From Actinomycetota bacterium (lineage in GTDB: Bacteria; Actinomycetota; Acidimicrobiia; Spongiisociales; UBA5794), in contig JAQCAA010000004.1 in NCBI GenBank assembly GCA_027728645.1, positions 1-41,055 of the forward strand: a DNA stretch of 41,055 nucleotides, in the 5' to 3' direction. Both the position numbers and the translations under genes were made by a program. Position 1 is the stretch's first letter; every line of letters begins with the position of its first letter. The notes below the pieces were generated by a model. The model ran no database searches. It was not told the DNA's origin and saw only the letters and a list, made by a program, of their open reading frames with translations. This document shows, piece after piece, positions 20,467 through 30,356 of this stretch.

Positions 20467-21323
20467 CCTGCCCTCATTGCGGCTGCCAGTTGAACCGCGA
20501 CCTCGCCAGGGGTTGACACGCCCATGAGGTAGGGCAGCGAAACGTCGATATCGATCTGGGCCATCCAGTGGTGTTGGAGGCTTTCGACGGACCGCTGGTG
20601 AACAGCTGCTTCACGAAGAGGCCCGTCTACAAGGTTCTTGACATGACCCTCAGTGATACCTGACTTGGCGACGATTCGGTTCATGACAACGATTGGTGTC
20701 GGGCAGAGCCGCTCGCTGGTGATGGTTTCAATTGCCTCGACCGTTTCGATCACAGGAAGTTCGGCTGGATTCGAAACAAGGACCACCTGAGTAATCGACG
20801 AGTCAGACAGTGTTGCGGTGAGCGATCCCGCTTGCCGCTTGACGCGACCTGTCGGCACAAGCGCCGCGATGGTCGAGGGGGCTCGAAGGTAGCTTTGAAA
20901 CTGACCGAGAGACGGCGTATCGACGATGACGGCATCCCATTTCTCTTTCCACGTCTCAAAAATTGGCTTACCGATACTGATGATTTCCCGTACCCCCGGA
21001 GCTGTGTCGACCAGGACACTCAATGCCCCTGCAAGGGTTCTGGACGGGGCGCCGCCCGGTACATGAAGTTGAGTTTTCAAATACTCGTCAAGGGCTGCGG
21101 AGCGCACCATCGTCATTGCCCACACGCCAGTTCGAACTTGGGTCGGCTCGTAGGTGAGCGAACTGGTTCGAAGATGGGTTCCGAGGCCAAGGCCGGTTCC
21201 AAGGTCGATTGCAAGCACCGTTTGACCGCGTAGGGCCCTTTCAATGGCGAGTGCCGCCGTGACGGCAGACTTTCCGGTGCCGCCTTTGCCAGAAACCAGT
21301 ACGAGATCAGTCGCTCCCATCAC
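20463..21323 (-). CDS. ArsA/GET3/MinD-like ATPase
   Basis: LVLVSGKGGTGKSAVTAALAIERAL Walker A; VIVDTPSLGQFQSYL; ATG overlaps the downstream paralogue. Confidence 0.85.
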   Translation of the reverse strand: MMGATDLVLVSGKGGTGKSAVTAALAIERALRGQTVLAIDLGTGLGLGTHLRTSSLTYEPTQVRTGVWAMTMVRSAALDEYLKTQLHVPGGAPSRTLAGALSVLVDTAPGVREIISIGKPIFETWKEKWDAVIVDTPSLGQFQSYLRAPSTIAALVPTGRVKRQAGSLTATLSDSSITQVVLVSNPAELPVIETVEAIETITSERLCPTPIVVMNRIVAKSGITEGHVKNLVDGPLREAAVHQRSVESLQHHWMAQIDIDVSLPYLMGVSTPGEVAVQLAAAMRAG

Positions 21324-21388
21324 TTGAGCGTACTCCCGCAGTCACCTGAGCATGCCTACGCTCACCGTGATCGACCAAGGATGGCGCT

Positions 21389-21601
21389 GTGGCACAACTC
21401 GATATGGACGAATTTCTCGATCGCTTTGAACGAAGGGCGAAAGCGGTCAGGGAGCGGGGCGTTCCGCCGCTTGAAGGCGAGGCACGCAAGCACTTCATCG
21501 ACAGCGCAGAGAAGGATTTCCTCGATTATTCCCTCGTAGCTTCAGCTTCGTGGGAGGTCGTCGACGGCGAACTGGTGCTCAGAATTCCACTCGGGTTGTA
21601 G
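21389..21601 (+). CDS. Small conserved-type hypothetical protein (70 aa)
   Basis: MAQLDMDEFLDRFERRAKAVRERGVPPLEGEARKHFIDSAEKDFLDYSLVASASWEVVDGELVLRIPLGL; GTG start; divergent from the ATPase pair. Confidence 0.65.
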   Translation: MAQLDMDEFLDRFERRAKAVRERGVPPLEGEARKHFIDSAEKDFLDYSLVASASWEVVDGELVLRIPLGL

Positions 21602-21621
21602 CGACTCGCGCGCTCAGAGCC

Positions 21622-23331
21622 TCACGCAGTCGGATCTTCGATGCCGAGTGCTTCTCGTTTTGAAGCAGCCCTTCGCTCAGTCTCGAGGCGTGCCAGATCG
21701 TATTCGTGATGGTCGACGAAGGTCATAGCGTCGGCAATCCGTCTGTGCCCTGCGCCGTCGCGGATGAGTATGTGCATCTGTTGACATATGTCCCTGTAGT
21801 CGGGGTGGCCGCCTTGTTGGGTCCGTAGTTCGAGCATGTGGAACGCTTCGCGTGCGTTGAGGTTCATCACGAACCTGATCTTCTGAGCGAAAGGGACAAC
21901 GTACTGAGCGACGTCTGGCGATGTTGCCATTGCAACATCGTGATAGAGAGTCGCCGATCGCTCCATGGACGATTCCCAAGCATCGGTTGCAGAGATTGCC
22001 TCGATCGCCGGTGGAGTGGTGAATCCATGGTTCGGTGCCAGCGGCTGCCACTCAAGTGTGAGCATTCGGTGCCGTTGAAGGTCTCTGAAGATGCCGTAGT
22101 CGCACAGCACGTCGAAGCGATAAAACGTTTGTTCCATTCCGCGGCCCGGTTTGTGCCTGCGGTTGGTCCGATCACCAACATAGGACCGGAAGATGTCGTC
22201 TATTTGAGTTTCCGACATCCGGGCGACTTCGGCACGAATCTGTTCGTCTGGCAGATTCGTGTAGGCGTACAGGGCGGCGGCTGCCACTTTTCGCTCACCC
22301 TCAGGGTCGAATTCGACCAGCGTTACGGAAGGTGCTTGGGCCGGAATCTGTGCCAGCCGAGAAGCCTGATCGGACATGGAATCTGCGATATTCGAGAAGT
22401 ACTCCGTCCACGCTCCGCCGCGGTCAGGGATGTCAACTCGCTTCATGAACGACGGAATCATCTTGCGAAGCTCAACAAGCATGAGGTCGCCAAACCAACG
22501 GACTTCTTCGAGGGGATGTGCCTGCATCCGGAGGAGAAGGGCCTCGTACGCCTGCCCTGAGGCGAAGATGCCGACATTCGATGTTGTCGACGCAGGGAGG
22601 AGTCCTCTGGCGTCGTCGCATGCCTTGGCTCGTATGGTCGACTTCCATACAAAGCCAGAGTCGCCGTCTTGTTTGGGATGCATCTCTTCGTAGTAGGTCA
22701 CGAGGTCGGCCACAACATCGGAATACAAAGCAAAGGATGTGTTCATCTCCGATTGGTAGCGATCAGAAAGACCTGCCGGTCCGAGCTCGATCGGGGTGTG
22801 GAACCGGTAGCTGTCACCGAGCTTCTCGTCGTAAAAGATGTACCTCGTCGATTGCTCGAGATAGGAAGCAAGGCGTCCCCACTCCAGAACCTTCGTCAAT
22901 ATGTTCGATGCCTGCTCAACGGCTAGGTGAGCGGCTCCGAGCTGGGCCACTGAATCGTCGCCGTATTGAGTGAATACCCTGTCGTACAGCTTCTCCGCCC
23001 TGTCGAGACCAACGAGTCCTTGGTCTGTCTTTTGAGCTGCGATCGCCTCGACGCCGAGTGCTGGCTCTGCTGCGAACTCATCTAGGAATAGCCGCCGTAC
23101 CGATTTTGGGGACCGGCTGTACCGGGCGAACAGGGCACCCTTGACGACCTCTGGAAGTCCGATGATTCCAAAGACAGGCTGGTGAGGATTCGTGAAATGA
23201 CGATTGACAACAGCGAGTTCCTCTGCCGTGAACTCCTCAGTGTGAAACGAATGCGCTGTGTTGAGCGGTGCCACGAACGAGGGCCTTTCGACGGATAATG
23301 GCACCGTACCGGAGGCACGGTTCATCAGCAA
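21622..23331 (-). CDS. ThyX-like (flavin-dependent thymidylate synthase family) protein with two ThyX-like halves
   Basis: N-half: QYGDDSVAQLGAAHLAVEQASNILTKVLEWGRLASYLEQSTRYIFYD; C-half: YRFDVLCDYGIFRDLQRHRMLTLEWQPLAPNHGF...FVMNLNAREAFHMLELRTQQGGHPDYRDICQQMH. Confidence 0.8.
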   Translation of the reverse strand: MLMNRASGTVPLSVERPSFVAPLNTAHSFHTEEFTAEELAVVNRHFTNPHQPVFGIIGLPEVVKGALFARYSRSPKSVRRLFLDEFAAEPALGVEAIAAQKTDQGLVGLDRAEKLYDRVFTQYGDDSVAQLGAAHLAVEQASNILTKVLEWGRLASYLEQSTRYIFYDEKLGDSYRFHTPIELGPAGLSDRYQSEMNTSFALYSDVVADLVTYYEEMHPKQDGDSGFVWKSTIRAKACDDARGLLPASTTSNVGIFASGQAYEALLLRMQAHPLEEVRWFGDLMLVELRKMIPSFMKRVDIPDRGGAWTEYFSNIADSMSDQASRLAQIPAQAPSVTLVEFDPEGERKVAAAALYAYTNLPDEQIRAEVARMSETQIDDIFRSYVGDRTNRRHKPGRGMEQTFYRFDVLCDYGIFRDLQRHRMLTLEWQPLAPNHGFTTPPAIEAISATDAWESSMERSATLYHDVAMATSPDVAQYVVPFAQKIRFVMNLNAREAFHMLELRTQQGGHPDYRDICQQMHILIRDGAGHRRIADAMTFVDHHEYDLARLETERRAASKREALGIEDPTA

Positions 23332-23358
23332 TCTTTGGCCGCTGGGTAGCCTTACAGA

Positions 23359-23622
23359 ATGGTCGTCGTACGGATTGTTCTTGGCGCACTCATTGCAGTG
23401 CTCGTCGTTGTTCTAGCTCTCCCAGCGGTGGTGTTGATGGACCTGGTCATCGGAGGGACGGGGCTTGGCTTGTGCGTGGATGGTCTCGGAGCATGCGACA
23501 CATCGCTCTTCGCTGTGCTCGAGTTGCTGCTTCTGTTTACTGCAGCATCAGTTGCGCTCGGCTTCGCTGTTGCAGGGTGTTTGAGATTTCTGACACGAAA
23601 CACGCGCTCGGCTGGGCAGTAG
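23359..23622 (+). CDS. Small membrane protein (two predicted TM segments)
   Basis: VVRIVLGALIAVLVVVLALPAVVLMDLVIGGTG ... LFAVLELLLLFTAASVALGFAVAGCL hydrophobic segments. Confidence 0.6.
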   Translation: MVVVRIVLGALIAVLVVVLALPAVVLMDLVIGGTGLGLCVDGLGACDTSLFAVLELLLLFTAASVALGFAVAGCLRFLTRNTRSAGQ

Positions 23623-23681
23623 AATCGCCGTCGTTAGATTGGCAAGTCGAGACCACTTTGCTCGGCTGGTAACCTCCCCTG

Positions 23682-24131
23682 ATGGAGAATATGTCAGAAG
23701 ACCCGCTCCTGATGGGAGAGAGGCCGTTGCGCGAGCGACTGCCAGATTATGCCGGCGTGTTCGTGCTTGGACTCGCAGCTTCGGCTCTTGCCGGCATCCT
23801 CTATTCAGTCGTCTTCGATAGCAAGATGACCAGTTCCGTCGGGAACGTAATCATGTTTTACGGCGTGATTCTTATGTTCATCGGCGGTGCAACGGGGGGC
23901 GGGTACACGAGCATCGGAGCTGGGGCTGCCAGGGCACTCTTCACCACCAGAACCGCTATCGACGACCCTATCGACGAACCGCGTGAGGTAGATCCAATTC
24001 CAGGAAAGCCTGTCAGGATGGATCCACGGGAACAAATGCGACAGGGGCTTCGCCCAGAAGCGAATCCGACATCGTTTTGGCAGGTCATCGGCGGCATCTC
24101 TTACCTCATCATTGGATTCCTCATTCTTTGA
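23682..24131 (+). CDS. Hypothetical membrane protein
   Basis: Hydrophobic segments VFVLGLAASALAGILYSVVF, NVIMFYGVILMFIGGATGGG, C-terminal ISYLIIGFLIL. Confidence 0.65.
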   Translation: MENMSEDPLLMGERPLRERLPDYAGVFVLGLAASALAGILYSVVFDSKMTSSVGNVIMFYGVILMFIGGATGGGYTSIGAGAARALFTTRTAIDDPIDEPREVDPIPGKPVRMDPREQMRQGLRPEANPTSFWQVIGGISYLIIGFLIL

Positions 24132-24191
24132 TCAGGCCCTCACCCTGGACGCAACGACGCGGGACCCACAGCGAAGTGATTACCGTAGCGA

Positions 24192-24632
24192 CTACCGCAG
24201 GTCGGACAGCCTCTTCGCCACGACAAACAGACCTGTTGACTCAGCGATGACTACATCGTTCGCTTCGAGTCTCGCTTCAATCGAGAGGCGTTTACCTCTG
24301 CGCTCCTTCACTCTCCCGATGAGGCTGAAGTCGGCACCAACCTCTGCCTGTCGGCGGTAGCGGATATCAAGCTTTGCGGTGAAGACGAACACCCCCTCGG
24401 TGAGCATTGCCGACCACGCGGATATTTCGTCAAGTGCAGTAGCGACGACTCCGCCATGGAGAACCCCCTCGAACCCCGCAAAGTGGCTAGACGCGTTGAA
24501 AGGCGCAGACACCTCGTTTCCGTCAACTTGGAAGCCGTCGAGCCGAAGGCCTGCGGCGTTGTCGAGGCCGCAGCCAAAACATTGTGTGTACTGGGTGCGA
24601 AGGAGAGCAATTGTGTCGGCATCCGGAGTCAT
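24192..24632 (-). CDS. PaaI/hotdog-fold thioesterase
   Basis: CFGCGLDNAAGLRL...FNASSHFAGFEGVLHGGVVATALDEISAWSAML (HGG hotdog thioesterase pattern). Confidence 0.85.
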   Translation of the reverse strand: MTPDADTIALLRTQYTQCFGCGLDNAAGLRLDGFQVDGNEVSAPFNASSHFAGFEGVLHGGVVATALDEISAWSAMLTEGVFVFTAKLDIRYRRQAEVGADFSLIGRVKERRGKRLSIEARLEANDVVIAESTGLFVVAKRLSDLR

Positions 24633-24665
24633 GGCGTCACCCTACCGCCTGTACTATCGGTCCCC

Positions 24666-25349
24666 ATGGCGAAGCCAACAAAGTCCACACCGGAGTTCTC
24701 GACCGAGGAGAAACGCAACGCCTCTGTGATTCTGAATCGGATCGCTCGTCGGTACCCCGACGTTGGGACGGCGCTTGAGTATTCGGATGCGTGGCAGCTC
24801 CTCGTCGCGACCGTACTTTCCGCCCAAACCACCGACGAGAACGTCAACAAGGTGCTCCCATTCCTCTTCGAGGCATATCCAACTGCGGAGGATCTAGCAG
24901 GGGCAAATCCCGAGGCAGTCGAACGGATTGTGTTCTCGACTGGCTTCTACCGCCAGAAGACGAAAAGCATCATGACGCTCGCTGCGGACATTATTGACAA
25001 GTACGACGGTGAGGTCCCACGGGACTTGGACAACTTGGTGAAGCTGCGTGGTGTTGGTCGCAAGACAGCGTCTGTCGTGCTCGCTGAGGTGTGGAACACT
25101 CCCGCGATTGCCGTTGACACCCACGTGAAACGAGTTATGCACCGAGTCGGCCTAACGACACATACGGATCCCGAGAAAGTCGAGAGCGACCTGAAAGCCC
25201 TCTACCCGAAGAATCGGTGGAGCGGTATTTCGATGCGGGTCATTCAGTTCGGCCGCGACGTGTGCGATGCCAAGAGGCCTCGGTGTTGGGAGTGTCCGTT
25301 GGCTGATCGGTGCCAGTATCCAGACAAGACACTCCCTCCCACTCCATGA
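24666..25349 (+). CDS. nth: Endonuclease III
   Basis: LLVATVLSAQTTDENVNKVLP, LVKLRGVGRKTASVVLAEVW, VDTHVKRV, C-X6-C-X2-C-X5-C cluster CDAKRPRCWECPLADRC. Confidence 0.95.
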   Translation: MAKPTKSTPEFSTEEKRNASVILNRIARRYPDVGTALEYSDAWQLLVATVLSAQTTDENVNKVLPFLFEAYPTAEDLAGANPEAVERIVFSTGFYRQKTKSIMTLAADIIDKYDGEVPRDLDNLVKLRGVGRKTASVVLAEVWNTPAIAVDTHVKRVMHRVGLTTHTDPEKVESDLKALYPKNRWSGISMRVIQFGRDVCDAKRPRCWECPLADRCQYPDKTLPPTP

Positions 25350-26725
25350 CCACGTCTGAATTCAGGGCAGCGTTTCGGCGTAACCCAAGGGACAGAGCAA
25401 TCGCCGCACTTGCCATCCCCGCTCTTGGAACGCTTGCGATCGATCCAATCGTCACGATCGTGGACACCGCATGGGTTGCAAGGCTCGGAACAGTTCCCCT
25501 CGCAGCCCTCGCAGTCGCCGGCGCGGTGTTCGCAGCTGTCTTTTCTCTGTTCAACTTCGTCCAAGTAGCTGTGACTCCTCTCATTGCAGGAGCGGTGGCC
25601 CGCGATGACCTACCGAGGGCCGGTGGCATCGCAACCGGAGCCGTCGCGTTTGCTGCTGTCGTAGGTGTAATCCTCGCAATAGCATTTGTCTCGTTGTCCT
25701 CTGCCGTCGTTGAGCTGTTCGGTGCGGAACCAGAGGTAGCGACAGCGGCAGCGACCTATCTCAGAATCCGGTTTCTTGCTCTACCGGCGATGCTGATTGC
25801 AATGGTCGGCCACGGCGTCTATCGAGGTCACCAGGACACGAAGACGCCCCTGTACGTGGCGGTTGCGCTCAATATCGTGAACCTCGTTCTTGACCCGATC
25901 CTGATTTTCGGATTCGACCTTGGCGTGGCCGGAGCTGCGTGGGCAACAGTGGCAGCTCAATTCTTCGCAGCAGGCTGGTTCTTGGTTCTGATGTTTTCGG
26001 TTCAGAGGGCCCGGCTCGGGGTGGGACTGTTGAGAGGCAGAGTCCGTTCTCTTGGCCTCCTCGAGGTGCTAACCGCTGGGTGGCCGATGATCATTCGATC
26101 GATCGCTTTGCTTGGCGCGATCACCGCTACCACAGCTGCAGCCGCCCGCCTTGGGGCGGTCGAGACCGCTGCCCCCCAAATAGCGCTCCCGATCTGGCTG
26201 TTTCTGGCCTTCGTGCTCGACTCGCTTGCGATCGCTGCGATGGCGATGATCGGCAAGGACCTTGGCACGAACGATCGAGTGTCGGCGAGGGCGCTGGCGA
26301 ACCGTTTGCTTGCCCTCGGACTCCTCCAAGGTGTCGGACTCTCGATCCTGCTTTTGGCAACTTCTCCGTTGGTTGCCATCTTCTTCGGTGTCGAACCTGA
26401 TGTCGAATTGAGCCTCGAAGGAATCTACATCTTGGTGATTGTCCTCCAGCCCTTGACCGCACTTGTCTACGTATGGGATGGGATTGGTGTCGGTGCCGCA
26501 TCCTTCAAATTCATGGCGCTGTCGATGGTGGTCGCTGGAGTCTGCACGGTGGCGACCTTGTTCTTGATGGGAGACACGTTATTCGGAATCTGGACAGCTC
26601 TCGTGGTCCTCACCGGCGTCCGGCTCGTCACATTTGCTGGCTGGCACCGCTGGGGTCGGCTTTCCGTCGGACAAGATCCGTCCCCTTCGTCTCAGGCAGT
26701 CGGAGAACCAGCAGGATCGCAATGA
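25346..26725 (+). CDS. MATE-family efflux transporter (DinF-like)
   Basis: RAIAALAIPALGTLAIDPIVTIVDTAWVARLGTVPLAALAVAGAVF; about 12 hydrophobic segments; ATGA overlap with nth. Confidence 0.88.
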   Translation: MTTSEFRAAFRRNPRDRAIAALAIPALGTLAIDPIVTIVDTAWVARLGTVPLAALAVAGAVFAAVFSLFNFVQVAVTPLIAGAVARDDLPRAGGIATGAVAFAAVVGVILAIAFVSLSSAVVELFGAEPEVATAAATYLRIRFLALPAMLIAMVGHGVYRGHQDTKTPLYVAVALNIVNLVLDPILIFGFDLGVAGAAWATVAAQFFAAGWFLVLMFSVQRARLGVGLLRGRVRSLGLLEVLTAGWPMIIRSIALLGAITATTAAAARLGAVETAAPQIALPIWLFLAFVLDSLAIAAMAMIGKDLGTNDRVSARALANRLLALGLLQGVGLSILLLATSPLVAIFFGVEPDVELSLEGIYILVIVLQPLTALVYVWDGIGVGAASFKFMALSMVVAGVCTVATLFLMGDTLFGIWTALVVLTGVRLVTFAGWHRWGRLSVGQDPSPSSQAVGEPAGSQ

Positions 26726-27881
26726 TGAGCCCGAGTCCGAGGAATGACATGGTCACGGCTAACCCATAGCGGTCGATCATCACAGCACCACCTAGGAAGC
26801 CAGTAATGGATCCGGCGATTGCGATATTCGTAATCCATCCCCCGGCCGTCGCCCTTAACCGTGTTGGGAACAGCTCGGTTCGCTGCGCAGCGAGCGAAGG
26901 CGTGAGCATCGTTGCCCCAAGGGTGGAGAGGAAGATCGAAATTGCAAGAAACCATCCGCTGTCGAGGGTGTAGAACCCGATTCCTCCGACAAGGCCGATA
27001 GCGATAGCGATAGCCGACGTTGGTCTCCGTCCGATTCTGTCTGCCAGTCGACCCCCAACAAGCAATCCGATGGTGCCAACTCCCGAGAACAGAATGAGCA
27101 GGAACCTGGCAGCGCCGGTATCCCAGTCAAGGTCGTTGATGAGTCGTTCGAGCACGAAATCGAACGCAGGACTCGAGAAGGCGGCCACGAAGAAGCTGAC
27201 GCCAGCGAGTGGCCAGAAGTGCTTCCCAAGGCCCATGCCAAGCGCCTTTGTGAAGGGAAACGCTGGAGCGGCGACGAAGGCACGCGACTCCGGCAGGAAA
27301 CGATTCAACACAGGGAACGCGAACAAACCAAGAGAGGCAATACCGAACAGCAAGCGCCACGCGTTGTCGGTGCCTTCTGCGATAGGAAGCAGAATCAGTC
27401 CGAACCCCACGCCCATCGATCCTGCAAGGCCGTAGAACCCAAGTGCCAACGCACGGGCGTTAGCAGGGACTTCTTCGGCTATGACCACGATGGAAATGGC
27501 AGCGACCGCTACGACTCCAATTCGAACCAGCGCCTGGGAAACCACGTAGGCAAGAGGCGACGGGATGAAAGCGGTCACAAGACTTGCGAGACACACCAGA
27601 GCGAATGCCCCAAGGAGAGGCCTTCGACGACCCGAGCGGTCTGCGATGAGGGAGAAAACCACACCAACGAGTGAGGCAGCTCGAACACCAGCGAAGATTC
27701 CACTCATCTGGCCCTCGGTGAGGTCCAGCGACGTGCGCGCGAACGGAAGAGTGTGCGACATCTGACTAGCCGCAAACGCGGATATGAATCCGATGATGGC
27801 GGTGAGGAAAACGATCCTCCGAGCGGAGGGCGTGATCCGAAGTTTTTGCTTGGGGGGTTGTCCGTATCCGGACCCGGTCAT
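26628..27881 (-). CDS. Major facilitator superfamily transporter
   Basis: SLIADRSGRRRPLLGAFALVCLASLV and GGRLADRIGRRPTSAIAIA (MFS A-motif-like repeats); C-terminal LRLPETKG. Confidence 0.88.
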   Translation of the reverse strand: MTGSGYGQPPKQKLRITPSARRIVFLTAIIGFISAFAASQMSHTLPFARTSLDLTEGQMSGIFAGVRAASLVGVVFSLIADRSGRRRPLLGAFALVCLASLVTAFIPSPLAYVVSQALVRIGVVAVAAISIVVIAEEVPANARALALGFYGLAGSMGVGFGLILLPIAEGTDNAWRLLFGIASLGLFAFPVLNRFLPESRAFVAAPAFPFTKALGMGLGKHFWPLAGVSFFVAAFSSPAFDFVLERLINDLDWDTGAARFLLILFSGVGTIGLLVGGRLADRIGRRPTSAIAIAIGLVGGIGFYTLDSGWFLAISIFLSTLGATMLTPSLAAQRTELFPTRLRATAGGWITNIAIAGSITGFLGGAVMIDRYGLAVTMSFLGLGLIIAILLVLRLPETKGTDLVRRKADPSGASQQM

Positions 27882-28042
27882 GACGCGTCAACAATCCATG
27901 GGAGACGAGGGCTGCTCACCAGAGGTTAGCTGTCGGTTCCTCCGTTTCGGTGCCTTGGAGTTGTCGGGTATCCGTCAGAGTCGAAACGTCGCGGGGGGCT
28001 CTACCGTTGAGGGTGGAAAGGCTGTCGACCCAAGGTATTCAC

Positions 28043-28789
28043 GTGGAAGTATCAGTTTTCGCGGCAGTATTGGCTGGCATGGCATCGTTCCTGTCACCAT
28101 GCGTGCTGCCACTGCTTCCTGGTTACATCTCTCTGATGTCTGGCTATGACATGGCAGAAATCGCCGAGGGCAATGTATCTCAGAAACGGGTGGTTGGAAG
28201 AACAGCGTTGTTTGTCCTTGGATTCACGACTGTTTTCGTGGCGCTCGGTGCCACGGCGACAAGTCTGTCTTCGATCCTCAGCCAATCAATCTTCACCACC
28301 ATCGCAGGTGTCCTCATCATTCTGATGGGCTTGTTCATCGCGATAACCGCTGTGTGGACACCGAGCTTCATGCTTCCGCTCATGAAGGACAGGCGCATAG
28401 AGTCGACACGCGCCAAGAAGCTTGGACTTCTCGGCCCTCCGGTCATGGGGGCAGCCTTCGCATTTGGCTGGACGCCATGCATTGGGCCCTTCCTGGCATC
28501 GGCACTGGCGCTTGGAGCCAATACGGATACGATCGGGCAGGGCATGCTCGTGCTGTTCTTCTACAGCCTCGGCCTCGGAGTTCCCTTCCTGCTCACCTCG
28601 CTCCTCCTGACGAAGGCATTCTCTGCGTTTGGCTGGGTGAAGCGATACCTGGTTCAGATCACCGTCTTTTCGGGTCTGATGCTTGTCTTCTTTGGATGGT
28701 TGATGCTTTCGGGGCAGATCGTCAACCTGTCGGCATGGTTCTCGGACCTACTTGTACGCCTCGGCCTTGATGGGCTCGCCGAGGTGTAG
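28043..28789 (+). CDS. Cytochrome c biogenesis protein CcdA/DsbD-type membrane protein
   Basis: AGMASFLSPCVLPLLPGYISLMSGY, FAFGWTPCIGPFLASAL; GTG start at 28043 inferred. Confidence 0.9.
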   Translation: MEVSVFAAVLAGMASFLSPCVLPLLPGYISLMSGYDMAEIAEGNVSQKRVVGRTALFVLGFTTVFVALGATATSLSSILSQSIFTTIAGVLIILMGLFIAITAVWTPSFMLPLMKDRRIESTRAKKLGLLGPPVMGAAFAFGWTPCIGPFLASALALGANTDTIGQGMLVLFFYSLGLGVPFLLTSLLLTKAFSAFGWVKRYLVQITVFSGLMLVFFGWLMLSGQIVNLSAWFSDLLVRLGLDGLAEV

Positions 28790-28835
28790 GAGGGTCTCTC
28801 GTGGAGCACTTCGACTGGGGTAGCCTCACGCAAGA

Positions 28836-30335
28836 ATGAATCCTTTTGGCATGAAACCATCTCTCTCGTTGGAAAGCTTCACCGAGCTTGCTGCTCGGTA
28901 CCCGGTGGTTCCCGTGGCCGTAGAAGTGCTCGGCGACACTCATACACCAGTCTCTGTGTTCGAGCGGCTCGTCGGTTCTGGTGATGGCTTCCTTCTCGAG
29001 TCAGTTGAGGGCGGAGAGAGATGGGCTCGATGGTCGTTTATCGGCTGGGATCCTGCGTTCACCGTCTCCGCAAAGAACGGAGTGTCCAGCGTCGACGATC
29101 CAACGGTCGCAATTTCTCAAGGAGATCCTCTGGCTGTCCTTGAGGAGCTCACGGACCGTTTCGATATCCCGTCCGAGGCTGAGATGAATTTCGCGGGACC
29201 GATCCCACCTCTTCATACGGGCGCCGTCGGATTCCTTGCATATGATGCCGTTCGGTATATCGAGCACCTTCCGAACCAGCCAGCCGACGACAGAGACCTT
29301 CCGGAGATGCTGTGGCAGTTCACCGGTGGCGTCGCAGCGTTCGACAGGTTGCGTGACACCATCACGTTGATTCGGAATGTGTTTGTGACAGACGACCCCG
29401 GTTCCGACTACCGCTCTGCTCTGGCAGCGCTTGACGCCGCAGAGACCAAACTCTCCGAGGGCAGTGTGAGATCAATTGGCAGTCGTCCCACATTCGACTC
29501 CGTATCGAATGCCACACCGAACATGACAAGACAAGCGTTTGAATCGTCCGTCGAAGCAGCTATTAAGCACATCGTGGTCGGAGACGCATTCCAGATCGTT
29601 CCTTCGATCCGTTTTGAGGTCGACTTCAACGGAGACGCATTCGCCGTGTACCGCGCGCTGAGACTGGTCAATCCTTCGCCGTTCATGTTCCTTGTTCGTT
29701 CGGGCGATATAGCCGTAGTCGGATCTTCTCCAGAGCTGATGTCCAGAGTGCGCGACGGAGTCGCGTACTCCAGACCCATCGCTGGGACCCGTCGGCGTGG
29801 ATTGACAGAGGCCGAGGATGTGGCCCTCGAAGAGGAGCTCCTAGCCGATCCTAAGGAGCGAGCAGAGCACGTGATGCTGATCGACCTTGCCCGCAATGAC
29901 CTCGGCAGGGTCTGCAAATTTGGCACCGTCACTGTTGACGACCTGATGGTGATTGAGCGTTACAGCCATGTGATGCACATCGTTTCAGGAATTTCTGGTG
30001 AGGTCAGAGAGGGTGTCGGTCCCATCGATGTATTGCGAGCGACATTTCCACATGGCACGGTTTCAGGAGCGCCAAAGGTCCGAGCAATGGAGATCATTGA
30101 TGAACTCGAACCAACGGCCCGCGGGCCATACGCAGGAGCGGTCGGATACATCGATTTTTCTGGGACCCTTGACACCGCTATTGGATTGAGAACCTGTGTG
30201 ATCAAAGGCACCAAGGCATGGGTACAGGCAGGCGCCGGCGTGGTCGTTGACTCAGATCCAGCAGCCGAGTACGAAGAATGCGTAGCGAAGGCACGAGCAG
30301 TGTTGACGGCGATAGCGGCAGCGGGGGAAATGTAA
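28836..30335 (+). CDS. trpE: Anthranilate synthase component I
   Basis: SYSRPIAGTRRRG-type motif (YSRPIAGTRRRGLTEAED), EHVMLIDLARNDLGRVC, FPHGTVSGAPKVRAMEIIDELEP, YAGAVGYIDFSG. Confidence 0.95.
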   Translation: MNPFGMKPSLSLESFTELAARYPVVPVAVEVLGDTHTPVSVFERLVGSGDGFLLESVEGGERWARWSFIGWDPAFTVSAKNGVSSVDDPTVAISQGDPLAVLEELTDRFDIPSEAEMNFAGPIPPLHTGAVGFLAYDAVRYIEHLPNQPADDRDLPEMLWQFTGGVAAFDRLRDTITLIRNVFVTDDPGSDYRSALAALDAAETKLSEGSVRSIGSRPTFDSVSNATPNMTRQAFESSVEAAIKHIVVGDAFQIVPSIRFEVDFNGDAFAVYRALRLVNPSPFMFLVRSGDIAVVGSSPELMSRVRDGVAYSRPIAGTRRRGLTEAEDVALEEELLADPKERAEHVMLIDLARNDLGRVCKFGTVTVDDLMVIERYSHVMHIVSGISGEVREGVGPIDVLRATFPHGTVSGAPKVRAMEIIDELEPTARGPYAGAVGYIDFSGTLDTAIGLRTCVIKGTKAWVQAGAGVVVDSDPAAEYEECVAKARAVLTAIAAAGEM

Positions 30336-30338
30336 GCG

Positions 30339-30355
30339 GCGAGCCTTCGGCTCGC
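30339..30355 (+). terminator. Short GC hairpin just after the trpE stop
   Basis: GCGAGCC-TTC-GGCTCGC, 7-bp stem starting 4 nt after TAA 30333-30335. Confidence 0.45.
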
Positions 30356-30356
30356 T

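Noticed and set aside
19399-21323. ArsA-like ATPase pair as an arsenic resistance island
   Set aside because: No arsB, arsC or arsR nearby; paired ArsA/GET3-like ATPases are common housekeeping neighbours in Actinobacteria.
24132-24191. GATTACCGTAGCGACTACCGCAG partial repeat downstream of the 149-aa membrane protein as another heptad element
   Set aside because: Contains a loosely repeated ACTACCG-like unit but no 7-nt periodic array and no inverted arm.
27882-28042. Possible riboswitch in the gap between divergent MFS and ccdA-like genes
   Set aside because: No recognised riboswitch consensus or convincing conserved stems identified by eye.
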